From assembly GCA_900660155.1 (NCBI GenBank), contig CABFPE010000118.1, positions 288,500 through 352,499 of the forward strand: a stretch of DNA of 64,000 bases, written 5' to 3'. The notes under the pieces were generated by a model that ran no database searches, had not been told where the DNA came from, and saw nothing but the letters and a program-made list of their open reading frames with translations. This document shows positions 49,462-62,277 of this stretch, piece after piece. A program made the translations under genes and the position numbers. This DNA is from Hofstenia miamia (taxonomy: Eukaryota > Xenacoelomorpha > Acoela > Hofsteniidae). The first letter of the stretch is position 1; every line of letters starts with the position of its first letter.

Positions 49462-50957
49462 ATTTCAATCTGAGATAGTCTGTTTATGATAGCTACTTAT
49501 AACTCCCCATTAAAAAATCACAAAATAGCACTTTAAATATCAATTAGATTGACAAGAAATATTTGCAGAAGAGTTCTCTTTTTTGATGACCTTGCATTAA
49601 ATTAGAATAAGTTCCTGAAATCAATCAAGACATGACTGTGAAAGCAGAAAGTCCAGTAAATCTTAAAATTTTAAGGTTCCTTTTCTCAACCCGTAGAAAA
49701 AAATAGAAAATGTAAAATTTTTGGTCGGATTGAGTCGTTCAAATATGTTTGTATAAAGAAATTGAAATACTAGAGAGATCCTGTTGAGTTCAAAGCAATT
49801 AAAACTGTTGGCTTTCATCCGGTTAAATAATTCTATTTTTGATTTCAAAATGATATATATATATATATATACAACTTGAAAGCAAAAAATTTAGTTTTGC
49901 TTAGAGCAAATTGCACTTAGACTAATATTGTCCTTAGATGAAATCTGCTGTATTTCTAAAGTAAGAAATGGTAGAGTATTTTTCAATTTCCTACATAGTG
50001 CCATTCAAAACTTAGTACAAATAAATTAATAAAAAACTCAAACGCACTTTCTACGGGCTCAGGCATTGAATAACTTTTATGTTACTAACCTAAGAATGAT
50101 ATAGTCATAAATACCACAAATAAAATTTTACACATTTTTCCTCTTCCTTAAAAAATCAGCAATAAATTTAAAAGTGCTGAGCTATTTGTTTAGAAAATTT
50201 CAGAAGATCTATAATGAACTAAAATACCGATGATTATCTTAAAATAGAAAGAAACTTTCAAGTAACTAAAATGGAAATGCTATCAGGCATGTAGAAAAAA
50301 TGGCTAAAATACCAAGAAGTTGAATTCTTGGTGATGCTTGTATTATGCTTCTGTTTACTTTGCTGTTATTAGCTGCTCAACTTGTTTTTTATTTGTGCCG
50401 CAAATATTCCAGTAGAAATCGATGCTGAACTTATGCCAGTATGTTTACATTTGTTTGAACATGCAGAGTCGTTCTTTTCATCAACCTCTACTTAAAAGTG
50501 TGTAGAGAGATTTTATCACAGACTCAAAGTGAAGATAACACTTATTCTTTTAATAACGAGCTTAATTTAACAGAATTAAAATGTGTAACATGTAGTGGTT
50601 ATTTCCTTCTTTAATGCACATGCAGTTAGATGTGAAAAGCATAACAATCCTTCATCTGGCCTTATAAAAGATGATTATATTACGTTTGATTCTGCATTAA
50701 GTGACGTGATCACATTACAAATTTTCTGAACTTAGCCTTCAATGTTTTACCACGGGAACGCGCTAGAAGACCAGGCTTTTTGTAAAATATAAAGTACATG
50801 AGAAAACAGGGATTTTTTGTATGACTCTTATGCTTTGAAGAATTCATTTGCATTTTAATACCAAACATAACAAAATTAGGTATTATGATATATAATAACA
50901 AATACTCGAGTACACTACTTAAATATATATAATGTATATCATAATAAAGAATGCTTA
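49462..50957. other. Gene-free stretch with a short (TA)n at 49854-49871
   Basis: No gene recognised. The TA tract is about 18 bases. Confidence 0.5.
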
Positions 50958-51126
50958 AGGAGATGCTACACTAGCGATTTTTGTCTAAACTTTTGTCAGC
51001 ATTTTAGTGTGAAAGACTTCAAATTTTTGTCTAAACGTTTGTCAGGATTGTCCTACACTGCGGATTTTTGCTTAAGCAAAATACTGGACAAAAGTTTGGA
51101 CAAAACCGTTCGTGTACATCCCTTTA
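50955..51126. mobile_element. Short MITE with TTA target, Harbinger-like
   Basis: The element proper is about 50958-51123. Both ends are imperfect inverted repeats: AGGAGATGCTACACTAGCG on the left and, on the minus strand, AGGGATGTACACGAACGG on the right, each followed by TTTTGTC(T/C)AAACTTTTGTC. Flanks are TTA on both sides (50955-50957, 51124-51126). The motif TTTGTCTAAAC(T/G)TTTGTCA also occurs twice in the left half. Length and TTA target suggest PIF/Harbinger. Confidence 0.72.
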
Positions 51127-51299
51127 ATATCTAACGTACAGTGTAATGTACAGCATATTGCATAGTATGAAATATAATACATACAATGATACAATATGAT
51201 AAGATATTTATGTGGCTGGTGTTATTGATTATTATGGTTACAGTAAATGTCTGAATAACCTTATGAACCGGTTTTGTTTTAGTATACATGATCATTATT

Positions 51300-51939
51300 A
51301 GTTTTAATTTATCATCACTGATTGATGCGATACAAAAAGTGGTGTTGTTCTTTTTTTGATAGTGAAAGGTAACAATTGGTGTTGTCATTTCGTGTCTTTG
51401 CCGTAAGCCTTATTGGAATCATAATATACTTGTTACAATGATCTTTGTAATGAAAACTTGTTAAATAAACATGTTAGACTAAATTAATGGTTCATTTGGC
51501 TGCGATTTTCTTAGTTTAAAAATCTTCAAGTATGCTTAAAGTTGTGAAATATGAGTTAAAAAATGAGTAAAACGATATTTTTGACATTCAGTATCTTATT
51601 GGTTTTTCCTCAAGAACACATATAATCAGTATACACACAAATAGTGTTTCAGTTCTTCTATTGTCACAGATATCCAGGATCGAGAATAGCCGAAAACGTA
51701 GGCGCAAACCCGGTTCACGAAAATTTAGACCCAGCCAATTTATAATCAAGTTCATCCTATCTTATGCACATTCTATGATTTTTGGCAAAAAAAATTCTTT
51801 AATCGTTTTATGTTTCGGAGTTGAATATCTTAGTATGATAAAATTTAAAAATTTAAATTGAAAAACTTAAAATGTAAATTTTATTTTTCAACCAATTGTG
51901 TATATACTTGTATATTACGATGCTTTTACTGAATTTGGA
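51300..51939. other. Gene-free stretch
   Basis: Nothing recognised. Confidence 0.5.
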
Positions 51940-52039
51940 TTCATTTGCATGCACTGCTGCGTAATAATATGTTACTTTCGAAATTTCGGAACATTTTTTC
52001 AAATACCTTGTCCCAACACCCTCTTGGTCCTGCCGTCTC

Positions 52040-52285
52040 ATGTCGATCTCTACAGCCGTGCGTTGTCGGATTGTATTTGCCTCATCTATCAGAAAGCATT
52101 CTCTACATCTGCAGGCAAAGGGTGAAAGTTGTGTTATATTAGAGTATCCAATTCCTATACACAGATTCAACGTCATCCCCTTCGAGAATATTTACAAAAT
52201 TTTCCAGGACTTCACAAAGTTTACATGCAATTTTCTAGCTAAATTGCACATCATGCAGAAATGGATAACTAAGCGTTTAATATAA
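52040..52285 (+). CDS. Unrecognised small ORF, possible exon
   Basis: An 81-codon plus-strand frame beginning MSISTAVRCRIVFASSIRKH and ending QKWITKRLI, in a patch of higher GC than its surroundings. The frame is open upstream for another 25 or so codons. The first 30 residues are rich in Arg and Ser with no acids, like a mitochondrial presequence, and codon third positions look less AT-biased than noise ORFs nearby. The opposite strand also holds a 107-codon frame (51853-52176), so at least one is chance. No family recognised; it could be a small gene, an exon or an old insertion. Confidence 0.25.
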   Translation: MSISTAVRCRIVFASSIRKHSLHLQAKGESCVILEYPIPIHRFNVIPFENIYKIFQDFTKFTCNFLAKLHIMQKWITKRLI

Positions 52286-52299
52286 TCAGAACCATGGGG

Positions 52300-53540
52300 C
52301 TAGTCAAACAGTAACGGAATTTTATTTTCACTGTTAAAATGTATGCTACTCATTCAATAATGATTTATTTTTATTGAAATGTGTCATGTGTAACTCCTTA
52401 GTGGGTTCATCAATGAGACAGAATTTATTTTTTTAAAAATTCATTTTCTTTGATCCATGAACATGAAACTGCTCGGTAACAGAATTTCAAAAAGTCATCA
52501 TAACATACTATTCCTCTAAAAAATACGTATATGATAAATTTTATATTCCTTTAGGGTTAGTACACTATCTCATCACCAAATATTGGCATAGTTGAAATAT
52601 TAATTCTATGAAAAAATTAAGAAAGTAATTGTTTCTACATGGAAACGGAATTTCTTGGTAACTTAATTTCAATGGGCCTGTTACCAGACGTAGATTTTAC
52701 TTTTGACTAATTTTTACCATTTTTCTCCATTATGGCATTAATATCACTATAATTAGAGTCTTAGGTGCATATAAATATGTGTATATAAAGAAGAAAAGCA
52801 TAACTTCAATATTAATTTTTTACTCTAAATGTTAACTATCGCGTGAAAAATGAATATACAACAGTGCAGCAATGCAGAATGTAGCAGTGGAAATATGAAA
52901 CAACCGCAGGAAATATAACGCAGCAGTTCCAAGGTTCCCACGCGTATACTTCCTTTCAAATAGCAATTGATCTAACTTTCCTTCAAACATTTGCAAACGC
53001 ATGAAAATTGCATAAATATTATTCACGTTGAACATTCGTAAATCCATGAATTTTGCCCTTTTGATGTAAATCCGAGCCAGACAAGTTACAAAAGGGAATT
53101 GTGCCTAACGTCTTATATTCGACAATTTGTTTGTGTACAAATGCTTGTTCAATATTTGACTTTGAATGCTAAGCAATTAATCTGATTAAACGAAGTGACA
53201 CTAGAATTCTTTCTTTATTTGCATGTGAAACAGTAATTTGTCTATCAGACGAATGCAGTATAAATGAAAAATTTACTACAAGATCTCATCAACTCAAACA
53301 TTCCCATAATATACATTTAAGCATCGATGCCCTATTGTCTATATGTGGAAATAAAACAATATTAATTAGTGCTGGATTCTTTCTTTGAAAATGACTTGTT
53401 CAGTTAATTTAGTTTTGTATGCTCCATTTATTACAGAATCAAAGAAGAAACCGATTATGGATTTTTAACATTCCTTTTACAAATTGATTTCACTGAATCA
53501 TAATGTGGTTTGTTCTAAAATTGGTGAACTACATACATCT
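52300..53540. other. Gene-free stretch
   Basis: AT-rich; nothing recognised. Confidence 0.5.
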
Positions 53541-53942
53541 TTTCTTAGGGCGACGAATTAATTTGTAAAAGCGCGGTTCAGAGTTTTGGCATCGGCTAAA
53601 TATTATTCGAAAAATGATGATACTGCGCGAAGTTGTCTTATGACCATTAATGAATTAAAAGGGAAAAAATTTTGTGATTAGTATATAACTAAGAACCAGT
53701 ATTACGTTTACATGTTATATAATGACAAATATTTGAATAATTTTACTTGAATTGACATAACACTTGATGCTTCTACAATAAGTACTGAGATCTTGAAAGT
53801 ATTGCGTTTAGGAATTATCAAGTATAATCAAATACCTGAACCTATCTACCAATAGCGTATTATCAAGTATTCAGAAAAACATCAAGCATTTCAAGTAATT
53901 TCATAATATCATTAACATCAATAATCAATGTAGTTATAGCCA

Positions 53943-54356
53943 AGGCGACCAAATTTTCACCCAAAAATTACGATTTCTTAACCTAACGATTGTTCAATTT
54001 TAACTTTAGGTAAAAAACTGGGGATACATGAAAAAGTCAATTTTATTTATCACTCTTTGTTAGCTCATTGGTAAAAATGGAAGATAAAGTATTTCTCAAG
54101 TATTCAGAAAGTTACGATCTTTGCCCATTTTCTTCAGAAGAGAGAAGCTTGTTGATACTGAACATGTCTTAGCGGTGCACGATTGTAATTTTGCAAATAC
54201 CGATGGACTGATATTTAGAAAATAACCAATTTCTAAGAACTGATTGTATACATTTGATTTTATTTCAGAAATCGCCAATTTTGACATTTTTTGAAAAGTG
54301 TTAATTTTGAATATATTTTAACCATGTTGAAGTTATTGACTTTCGGGTCGCCCTAG
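53943..54356. mobile_element. Possible MITE with AGGGCGACC ends
   Basis: AAGGCGACCAAAT at about 53943 and, on the minus strand from 54356, TAGGGCGACCCGAAAG form an imperfect inverted repeat. A third AGGGCGACG lies upstream at 53549 in the left orientation, so the true left end could instead be there. No target duplication was settled. Confidence 0.4.
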
Positions 54357-54917
54357 ATATAACAAACAAACAAGAGCTTAGTTCTGCCGTACTAAAAAGT
54401 CTTTCAACTGCTGTTAATATAGCTGTAACAACTAGAAGTTGAAGAATTGCTGTCTGAATATGTATTTTCGATTTGGACACTGTGGATGAAGTGATATTTT
54501 TACATCAAAATCTCTAAAACCTAATTACAAGAACGCAACATCCCAATTAACTAAAACATCAAAGTATTTGGATGTTTTCTGAAAAATATTAATAATTTAT
54601 TTTCAAGTATCAGCTATTACTGTGCTCTAATACAATGCTTAAATATCAAGTAGTTAATCATCATTATTATCATCTTGATAAATCGGAGTGATATTGGAGA
54701 ATCTCCTCAGACCATCTATTCACAAATAACGTATTTTCGATGGCAGACAAAGAGTTTAAATATGTTTTGTGTAACAAGTTTCTAAAATACTCAGCTTACT
54801 TAAAATAGGCAGATTTGATCTAAATTTAAATCTCCTAAGATTTTGGTCTCAAGCCTAATTCTACATCTGATATGTCATACACTAATGTGAAATTCTTGGG
54901 GATATCTCGTTACTAAC

Positions 54918-55229
54918 TTAGGGAAGTGATCCAAATTCAATACGTTAACAAGTGAAAATGCAACCGTAAACAACAATTCTAGCTTCAAATGTCTGCATAC
55001 GCTTAATAAATTGATTTGCATAGATATATTTGAATAAATGTGCAGAACCTAAATGTGTGAAAGTTATTTATAATAACATTTGCGGAAAAAATGCGCCTTT
55101 AACGTAAACTTCATCTTTAGCGAATTTATTTTGAGTGTAAGTTACCGATTTGGTTTACTGTCATGTTAACGTAAAACACCATTTTGTTAACGGTGTTGTT
55201 AACGTATTGAATTTGGATCACTTCCCTTA
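54918..55229. mobile_element. PIF/Harbinger-like MITE with perfect 31-bp TIRs
   Basis: The element proper is 54921-55226. Its first 31 bases (54921-54951), beginning GGGAAGTGATCCAAATTCAA and ending ACGTTAACAA, are exactly complementary to its last 31. Both sides carry TTA (54918-54920, 55227-55229), the usual Harbinger target duplication. GTTAACG recurs several times near the right end. The perfect TIRs suggest recent activity. No coding capacity. Confidence 0.9.
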
Positions 55230-55299
55230 GTGTACAACAAACGGTTGTCCATTTTCAAGCAAAATTGACCTTATATACAGAATTAATGACTAAAATTTA

Positions 55300-56217
55300 T
55301 AATACTAAACTAAAAACGAAAACAACTTAGCCAGGTTGACAACAACCGATATGCTATACTAAACATTGAAAATACCAATAAATGTGCAGTTTGGTCTTAT
55401 TTTATACCGATGTTAAAATTTTTGCGGAACTAGAGCTAAAGTGTAAAAAATTACAAATAATATTTGAAATTCGCGATCACATTTTGCTTCATTTAGGATC
55501 CCATCCCAGTCTCATGTTTCTCAGATCCCACTGAAATTCTTAGTTCATATCCCCAAAATGTCTCATATGGCTGACTAGTCCGCAGAACTTTAATCTAGTT
55601 GCTTCTTAAGAAACCAAAACATACATGTGTACGTCACAAATTTGAATCGATTTTTGAGATATTCCGATTTGGAATCTCACTTGATTATACATCGATTGTA
55701 CAAAACCTATCTGACTTTCTATTAGAAATCGACTAAATCAGAAATTTAAGACGAGTCAAAACAAATCTCCTCATTTGCATGTTGAATACTAGATGGTTTC
55801 ATTCCTAGTTGCGTTCTCTGTATAATAGCTTTGAGATTTTTGACATTTACCCATACATTCCTGCAAGCAAATGAATGAACGCTTAATGAATTCAACAAAC
55901 ATGGTAAATGAGATTTGAATGTTTCTAAAAAATGCTATATTGAACATTCTGTGATTCAGAGTATTTCTATTTCACCATTTACTTTCCATTTTTCATATTT
56001 GGTTTCACTTACTTTGTTACAAATGGTAAAAATTCGATAATTAGTAATTGAGACATCTGTTCTTGCCCTTAAGTTTCATATATATTTGTTTTTCGCCTTT
56101 GAGTTTGACTTTTGAAAACGGTTTGTTAAATTAAGTTATCACATTTCTTCTTCAAAATATTTTTATATTAGCTTCTAAGCTCATTTGGTTTTAAGCTTAC
56201 ACATTGTATGGACACAA

Positions 56218-56222
<5 letters not shown>
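55300..56222. other. Gene-free stretch
   Basis: Nothing recognised. Confidence 0.5.

Positions 56223-56270
<48 letters not shown>
56223..56270. repeat. (TA)n microsatellite
   Basis: Perfect TA repeat of about 48 bases, directly followed by AAACAGGGTGGTTCAG, the possible end of a mariner-like element. Confidence 0.95.
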
Positions 56271-56272
<2 letters not shown>

Positions 56273-57119
56273 AGGGTGGTTCAGAATAACCCAACTATTT
56301 GTATATATACATGATATTTTAAACAATCTACAGGATGAAAACAATAGCTATTGAAATAAATAATGTTTGCTTGAACGCGGTGTCTATTTGAAAATTAGGT
56401 ATTCGAAGCAATAGATATTTTTCAAAATTGTCACGAAATTGTATTAATTCCATTCCATCTCATAGATTGAGATTTACTATTCTCCCAGAAACCCTGGTTA
56501 AAATTATTGCATACATTACTCATAAGGTAATAGTTTAACAAAGATTTCGGAATAAAATCATGGATACCTTCACTAAATATATTTTGTCAAGCATCTGTTC
56601 CTAAGAGTCGGGTTATTTCAATTACCTCTGTTCATTGTAATTCTAAATTTCAATTTTATCCTTTTGACGTCAACAATACCCGGCTAATGTGTTAAACATA
56701 ATTAAATTCAACTAATGAACCTCTTTTAATTGAATTAACTGAATATATTTTAGGAAGTCTATCAGCTGATATTTAAACATTTTAAATGTTAGGCTGTCGT
56801 CTTTGAAATGGATAGTCGTTGTTATATAAAAAGAACGTTTCACTAAATTAACGTTGGCTTCAAAAAAACGAGTACAAGAAAATCAAATGAAAAATTTTCC
56901 AATTCTGCGTGCCCATACCATCTAACCTTACATCTAAGATCTTGCTACCCATCCCACTCTTCCATTCTATAAATATCTTGATTTCTATAATTAAGTGTTT
57001 CTGGTAATAGTAATGTTGAGTATGTTAGTATTAATGAGGTTCTAGGTTAAATAACCAATGCTAACTCTGATTTAGTTAAAAATTTAGAACCAGCCTTTGT
57101 CAGTCAAACTCATTTGTTC

Positions 57120-57170
<51 letters not shown>
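57120..57170. repeat. (TA)n microsatellite
   Basis: About 50 bases of TA with one TATG interruption. Shortly after it, GGCGCTGGATACAAAA at about 57207 echoes the motif of the 62.3 kb MITE. Confidence 0.93.
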
Positions 57171-57173
<3 letters not shown>

Positions 57174-57929
57174 GGATTTTGGATACAAGTTTTAAAATAT
57201 CTACAAGGCGCTGGATACAAAAAAATTTCTAAAAGGAAATTTTCCGTGGAATCCAAATCTGAAATCAGTTTTTCATAATTCTCTTGCTTTGTGCTAAAAA
57301 CTTACTTTGTAGAATGGTACCTTTAAAGTTTATTGTGAGTAGGTGTTTGATGCGTTGCGGTAGAATAAGTGAACAAGACACAAGTGACTATGTTTCTGGA
57401 GGCTATTAACCTCTAAATGAACTTATTCATGTATAAATATATAGGTGGCAGTTGATGTTTAAAGATATTTTTTAAAACACTGCAAGCATTGCATCATTTT
57501 AGCTTTTGCCAAATGCAACAGATAAATTTCATTTCTCGAAAATACTATATTTTAATATAAACTGTGACTACTTCACAGCTACTTTTTCAGTTTGGCTCAA
57601 AATTGCCAGGCATGTTAAATACATTGCTAACTAATAATTAATCGAAGCTTTTTGAAAAATTTTGGAAATACACTGAAATTTTTTTATTTTTTTTTTTCAA
57701 AACTTTGAAATTTTCGATGCAGTTCTTATTTTTTTTAATATTTTGTAACTAAGAGCAGTTATCTTGAAATGCTTGCATACTTTTGTTGCTACACGACACT
57801 AGAATTAACAGCAAACTCTCATTGCAACATGTCAAAAGACTTCGGATTTTTTGGATTCCTTAGCGCATTTATGATAAATTGTGTTGTTGTTTTAAATGTG
57901 TGATATAAAATAGCGTGTGAAATGAAAAA

Positions 57930-58400
57930 AAGTTTTAACAATGAAGTCACGTTGCCAAATTTTGATTTCGGCGACGAAAGGAAATCGACGTTCAACACCA
58001 TGTGAATTCTCATAAACCTGTGATTGATCTCGTGATAGCAAGGAGGGACTTCGAAATCTCACACTAACTCAATGGAGGGGGGGGTCAGTAATGGTTTTGG
58101 CAGCAGTTACTGAATCTGGAAGAGATCCTTTGGTTTTCATCGAACAATGGGTGAAACTGAATCAAGAGAATTATCAAAAAGACATTCTTGTTGGTTCTTT
58201 GTTACCCCCTTGGTTCAAAAAACTCTTCAAAGTACATCAACGGTTAGACTGGCTACCAGCAAATATTCCCCATTTAATTTCCAAATAGGAATGCCGCCCC
58301 CGCTCTCTCATCAACGAACTTAAATTTTCTCGAATTTGGTAAGGTCCAGCAACAGATCATAAGAGTTTGGAGAAATATTTCACTTTTGCTACTTTAAATA
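57930..58400 (+). pseudogene. Mariner/IS630-class transposase relic
   Basis: The plus strand reads SVMVLAAVTESGRDPLVFIE then QWVKLNQENYQKDILVGSLL at 58084-58200, the conserved mid-block of IS630/mariner transposases (VMVWGxVxxxGxxPLVFVxxxVKINQxxYxxxIL). It is followed by RLDWLPANIPHLISK and, in another frame, EWPPRS near 58290. The usual WTFQQDxAPxH block is missing and the frame shifts after ISK, so it is inactive. Upstream limits are approximate. Confidence 0.85.
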
Positions 58401-58433
58401 TTTGAATTTGTAACGCTAAATATTGATCACCCT

Positions 58434-58450
58434 ATATATATATATATATA

Positions 58451-58487
<37 letters not shown>
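58434..58487. repeat. (TA)n microsatellite
   Basis: About 54 bases of TA with a single ACT interruption, immediately after the mariner relic's right end. Confidence 0.93.
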
Positions 58488-58488
<1 letters not shown>

Positions 58489-58845
58489 CTGGTAGCTATA
58501 AATTTATTTTCAATAGTTAACTTTTTATAATTTAAAAATTAATTAATAATTAGCTTTTAGTTCAATCAAAACTAACATTTTTGACATATTAAGTTAAAAA
58601 AAAGAAATGGAATAGGTGTTTTCTCCTTCATATTTATATACTATATTAAGATCCGTGAGGCTCTATTAATTGAACAGCATAATAAAGAAAACATCATGAA
58701 TAAACAATGTAATGAGATTAATTTATTTTAGTATATACAAAATCATTATTTTATAAAGTGTAATATGTTATAAACTTTTATTACCTCAAAAAAATTGTAG
58801 ACTGATGATGACTAAAATATAGTAGAAACGTTTTATATTTATGTC

Positions 58846-58852
<7 letters not shown>

Positions 58853-58881
<29 letters not shown>
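58853..58881. repeat. (TA)n microsatellite
   Basis: About 28 bases of TA repeat. Confidence 0.93.
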
Positions 58882-58886
<5 letters not shown>

Positions 58887-59585
58887 TGCATAATTAATTC
58901 ACTAAAAAAATGTTTTTCTGACAAAATCAGTTGCAAATACAAATGTATTTATACATTTTTGATATACACCACAAGCAAACAGATAGGTCACTAACATTAA
59001 GAACAGGACATGGCAGGTTAAATTATATCTTATCACTGATCCTTAGTCATGAGCATAGAAACTGTTAATCGCAATCATTACAGTTAGTTAGATGCTCTCG
59101 GAAATTGCGATGATTTTTTCGATGTATTTTTTGGTATTATCGTTAATCTCAATAATATCTCGAATGTGTCACTCTATGTAACTTAGCACTTCAAGTGTGA
59201 TAAAATTTCATTGAAAATTTCTGAATGCCTGTCAATTAAGTCGGTGGAATTTATAGTGTAGAAGTGAAAATGTTACCATTTTTCAAAATGCTGCTAAAAA
59301 TGTATAGTTGTTAATGGATTCACAATTACTACAAGAAATTCCACTTGTTAGTGATGACTCGCATGATCGAATTTCACCTTAATCAGCCTGGTGTCGTTTT
59401 AAGTGCACAAACCCTTTTTCTTCATTTACAAAAGTTTTTTAATCCCATTCGGAAACATGGCATGACACATCAATTATGTCAACGAGCTTGAATCTAAAAT
59501 GTGTAATAAAATGTTTTTCTCCTCCCAAAGTTCTTGAAAATGATTTTTCATGGAGAATCTTTGAATTCTCTCTATGCCTAATGTT

Positions 59586-59811
59586 CTGGTAAGCAGTGGC
59601 GTACGCAAATCTCAACATGGTGGAATTCTCCCGTCAGGTTTTCAAAAGTGATTAAAAACTAAGGTCGTGAGGTGCATTTTAGGATTCATTTTTAAATATT
59701 TTAAAATATTTTTCAATATTTTCGCAGGGCTTTGCCCTACTTTTGTTCACTATCTGGATCATGTGTAAAATGGCCCCGTCAGAAAATTCTGCGTACGTCC
59801 CTGCAGGTAAA
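59586..59811. mobile_element. Small hAT MITE
   Basis: The element proper is 59594-59803 (210 bases). It begins CAGTGGCGTACGCA and ends with the complement of CAGGGACGTACGCAGA, classic hAT termini. Flanks CTGGTAAG (59586-59593) and CAGGTAAA (59804-59811) match at six of eight bases, a decayed target duplication. The same GGGCGTACGC motif appears inside the hAT MITE at 46922-47333 (about 47057), hinting at related families. Confidence 0.85.
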
Positions 59812-62277
59812 TATAAGGTTAAATATTATGGGGTCAATGACGAAGTTTAACTGCTTGTCTATTTGTAGATAGACATCCAAAGATTATTGAGGTTCTATCT
59901 CAAAATCAGATAGCATTCAGCCTGAAGGAGCACACTATTATATTTTTGGTGCTATCAGATTTCTGATATCTTTATTAGTTCTTGAATTATAAACGCATAC
60001 GATCTTTATCGAGACCTATTAAGCATTTTCAAAATTCCGAGGCTGCTTAAGGTTAATTGATACTTAAATTCCCATTCCGATTAGTTCTGTTCAAAAATAG
60101 AGGCTGAATTAATAGAATTATTTCTGTGTAATGGAATTAATTTCAAACTAATTCAGATAAATTGAATTGTTTCAATTAAAAACGAGGAGGTACCCAAGAA
60201 ATAAACGAAATTTTGTTAAGTAATTTTATCAGCAATGCTGTTTTCCAAGATCAACTAATAAATTTTCATGATGATTTTATCCTTTGTGGAGGTTGAAGGT
60301 CACCCTGAACTAAAATGGTTTTCTATTGACAACTTTTATTCTTGAAACCTGTGTTTTACTAATGGCAGTATCCTTGTAAGCTGTCTGAATCCTTTTAACA
60401 GCCGCAGCTCCAATTTTTTCCAACAAAATATAGAATTTATTTAAATGTAGTATAAAACCCACTAAAAGATAGGATTCACCCCAAAACAAATAATTTAGAT
60501 ACATTAATAATATAATGCATAAGCTAATATTATTTAGGTCGAATTTTGAATTTCAAAGACATATGTCGAGTCATGTGTTGCAATAATACTTTTCTGTTAG
60601 GCTGGCCTGACAAAATACCTGACCGAATCTATTTTGATTTTAACCATTAGTTAATTCAAAAACCTCATTATTGCATGAGGCTAACTTTTTTCAGTGTCTT
60701 TCTTTTTTTTTATATTATAATTAGGAGATAAAACTTGCCTTCAGCAAAGAAAAATTGAAATTTTATTAAAAAGAGAATTGATAATTTACTGCACATATAC
60801 TAAAGTAAAATGATAATTTGTTAATAGTAAATTGATATTGGTTTCTTAAGAAATATACTTACCATAAATTTAAAAGTTAATCAACAACAGACTGCATGTA
60901 TTTGTAAGCAGGATTTAAAAAAGTTACTACTCTGTCAACTTAGATGGGGAAGAGAACTTAAATTTTGTCTCAGAAACAGACATGCCTATAATAGGTAATG
61001 GAATTTAGAATAAAGTTTAAGAGCAGATTTTAATCTAACACATGTAATACCAGACTTTTCAAGGGACAAGAACTTCTGCCCCCATGTTTATCCCATCCTT
61101 CAAGTAATATTTTATCCTACGATTGTTGTTCCATTTTTGCAAAAAGTAGTCCAAATGACTATGATATTCTCATGCGATGTTGTCATTTATTAACCAACAC
61201 AATAAAATGTATGATTGCATGCTTTCTACTGCCATGTGGTTGTACTCAAAATGCTAAGAAAATTTGCATAAATTGAAAAACGAAAATAAATTTTTCAGGT
61301 GAATTTTCTTGTAAAAGTTTACCATCATTCCCACGAGTGATGATTCAAAGTTTGGCATTCCAACCAAGGATATGGGAATTCCCCAGTCCTATGAGACGCC
61401 TGCGTAATAAATATTAAACCACACTTCATATTATTGTACAATTAATGATTTATAATGCGACAACAATTCGATAAGTTGATTTCCCAATTGGGCTAACAGA
61501 TATTTACTGATTAATTCCAATAGATTTGAAACACTTCTAAATGGAATTGAAAAAACTTTCCAAACTCAAATGCAAATCTGTAATTAAGCATGAAGCTTAT
61601 CAGAGAGTATTTGAAAAACACAGATATGAACGTGATATACTAAGAAACTGCTTTAATCTTTGACACTGTTCGCATGTATATTTGATAATCTCTGCATTCA
61701 ATTATTCCCCAACAATATATCTTTGAATTATTTATAAGAGAGCAACATTTAGGTCATGCAAAAGCTTAGTGAAAGTTTTTATTTACCAGTCGTTCTGCAA
61801 AACTAAAGCAAGGAGAGAAGTTTACTTTTCTTTATTAATTCTGATATTGACCTTGATAACAATCAATGAACAAATTTAGCAAAATATCTCTCATTTAACA
61901 AGGAGCTTAAATTGTTGCTATTTAGCATATTTTGGACATAGTTTTAAAACCAATAATTTTGAAGACATCTAAAAATTATTTCCAAGATGAAGTATTATTA
62001 CTAATAATGTTTTCAAGCATGAGTGTCACGCACAGACCAAAAATTTATCCAAACATAAAATGTTCTGATCACTTTCCAAATTTACAAAATTACTTAAAAA
62101 TGTAAATATAATTTTCTCTGATTTCTAATTTATCAAAATTGGTAACAATTGCAAAAGAATTTTTGAACTAAAAGATGGGTGAATATTTAATTCGGTACCT
62201 TAAAAATGAATAAAAATTAGTAATTTCACTAATCAAAAATTGCAATAATTGAAAATGGTATGCATTATATATACATA
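59812..62277. other. Gene-free stretch
   Basis: AT-rich; a 64-codon minus-strand ORF at 60310-60504 has no family resemblance. Nothing else recognised. Confidence 0.5.

Larger units (their letters stand above)
56273..58433 (+). mobile_element. Possible boundaries of mariner-like element E
   Basis: The left end AGGGTGGTTCAGAATAACC and the complement of the right end, AGGGTGATCAATATTTAGC, are similar enough to be decayed inverted repeats, and both abut TA tracts. The transposase relic lies near the right end. At 2.16 kb the interval is longer than a normal mariner, and an internal TA tract at 57120-57170 suggests other insertions, so the left boundary is uncertain. Confidence 0.35.

Noticed and set aside
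51853-52176. 107-codon minus-strand frame
   Set aside because: It overlaps the better-looking plus-strand frame, has no recognisable motif, and its last third is AT-rich noise.
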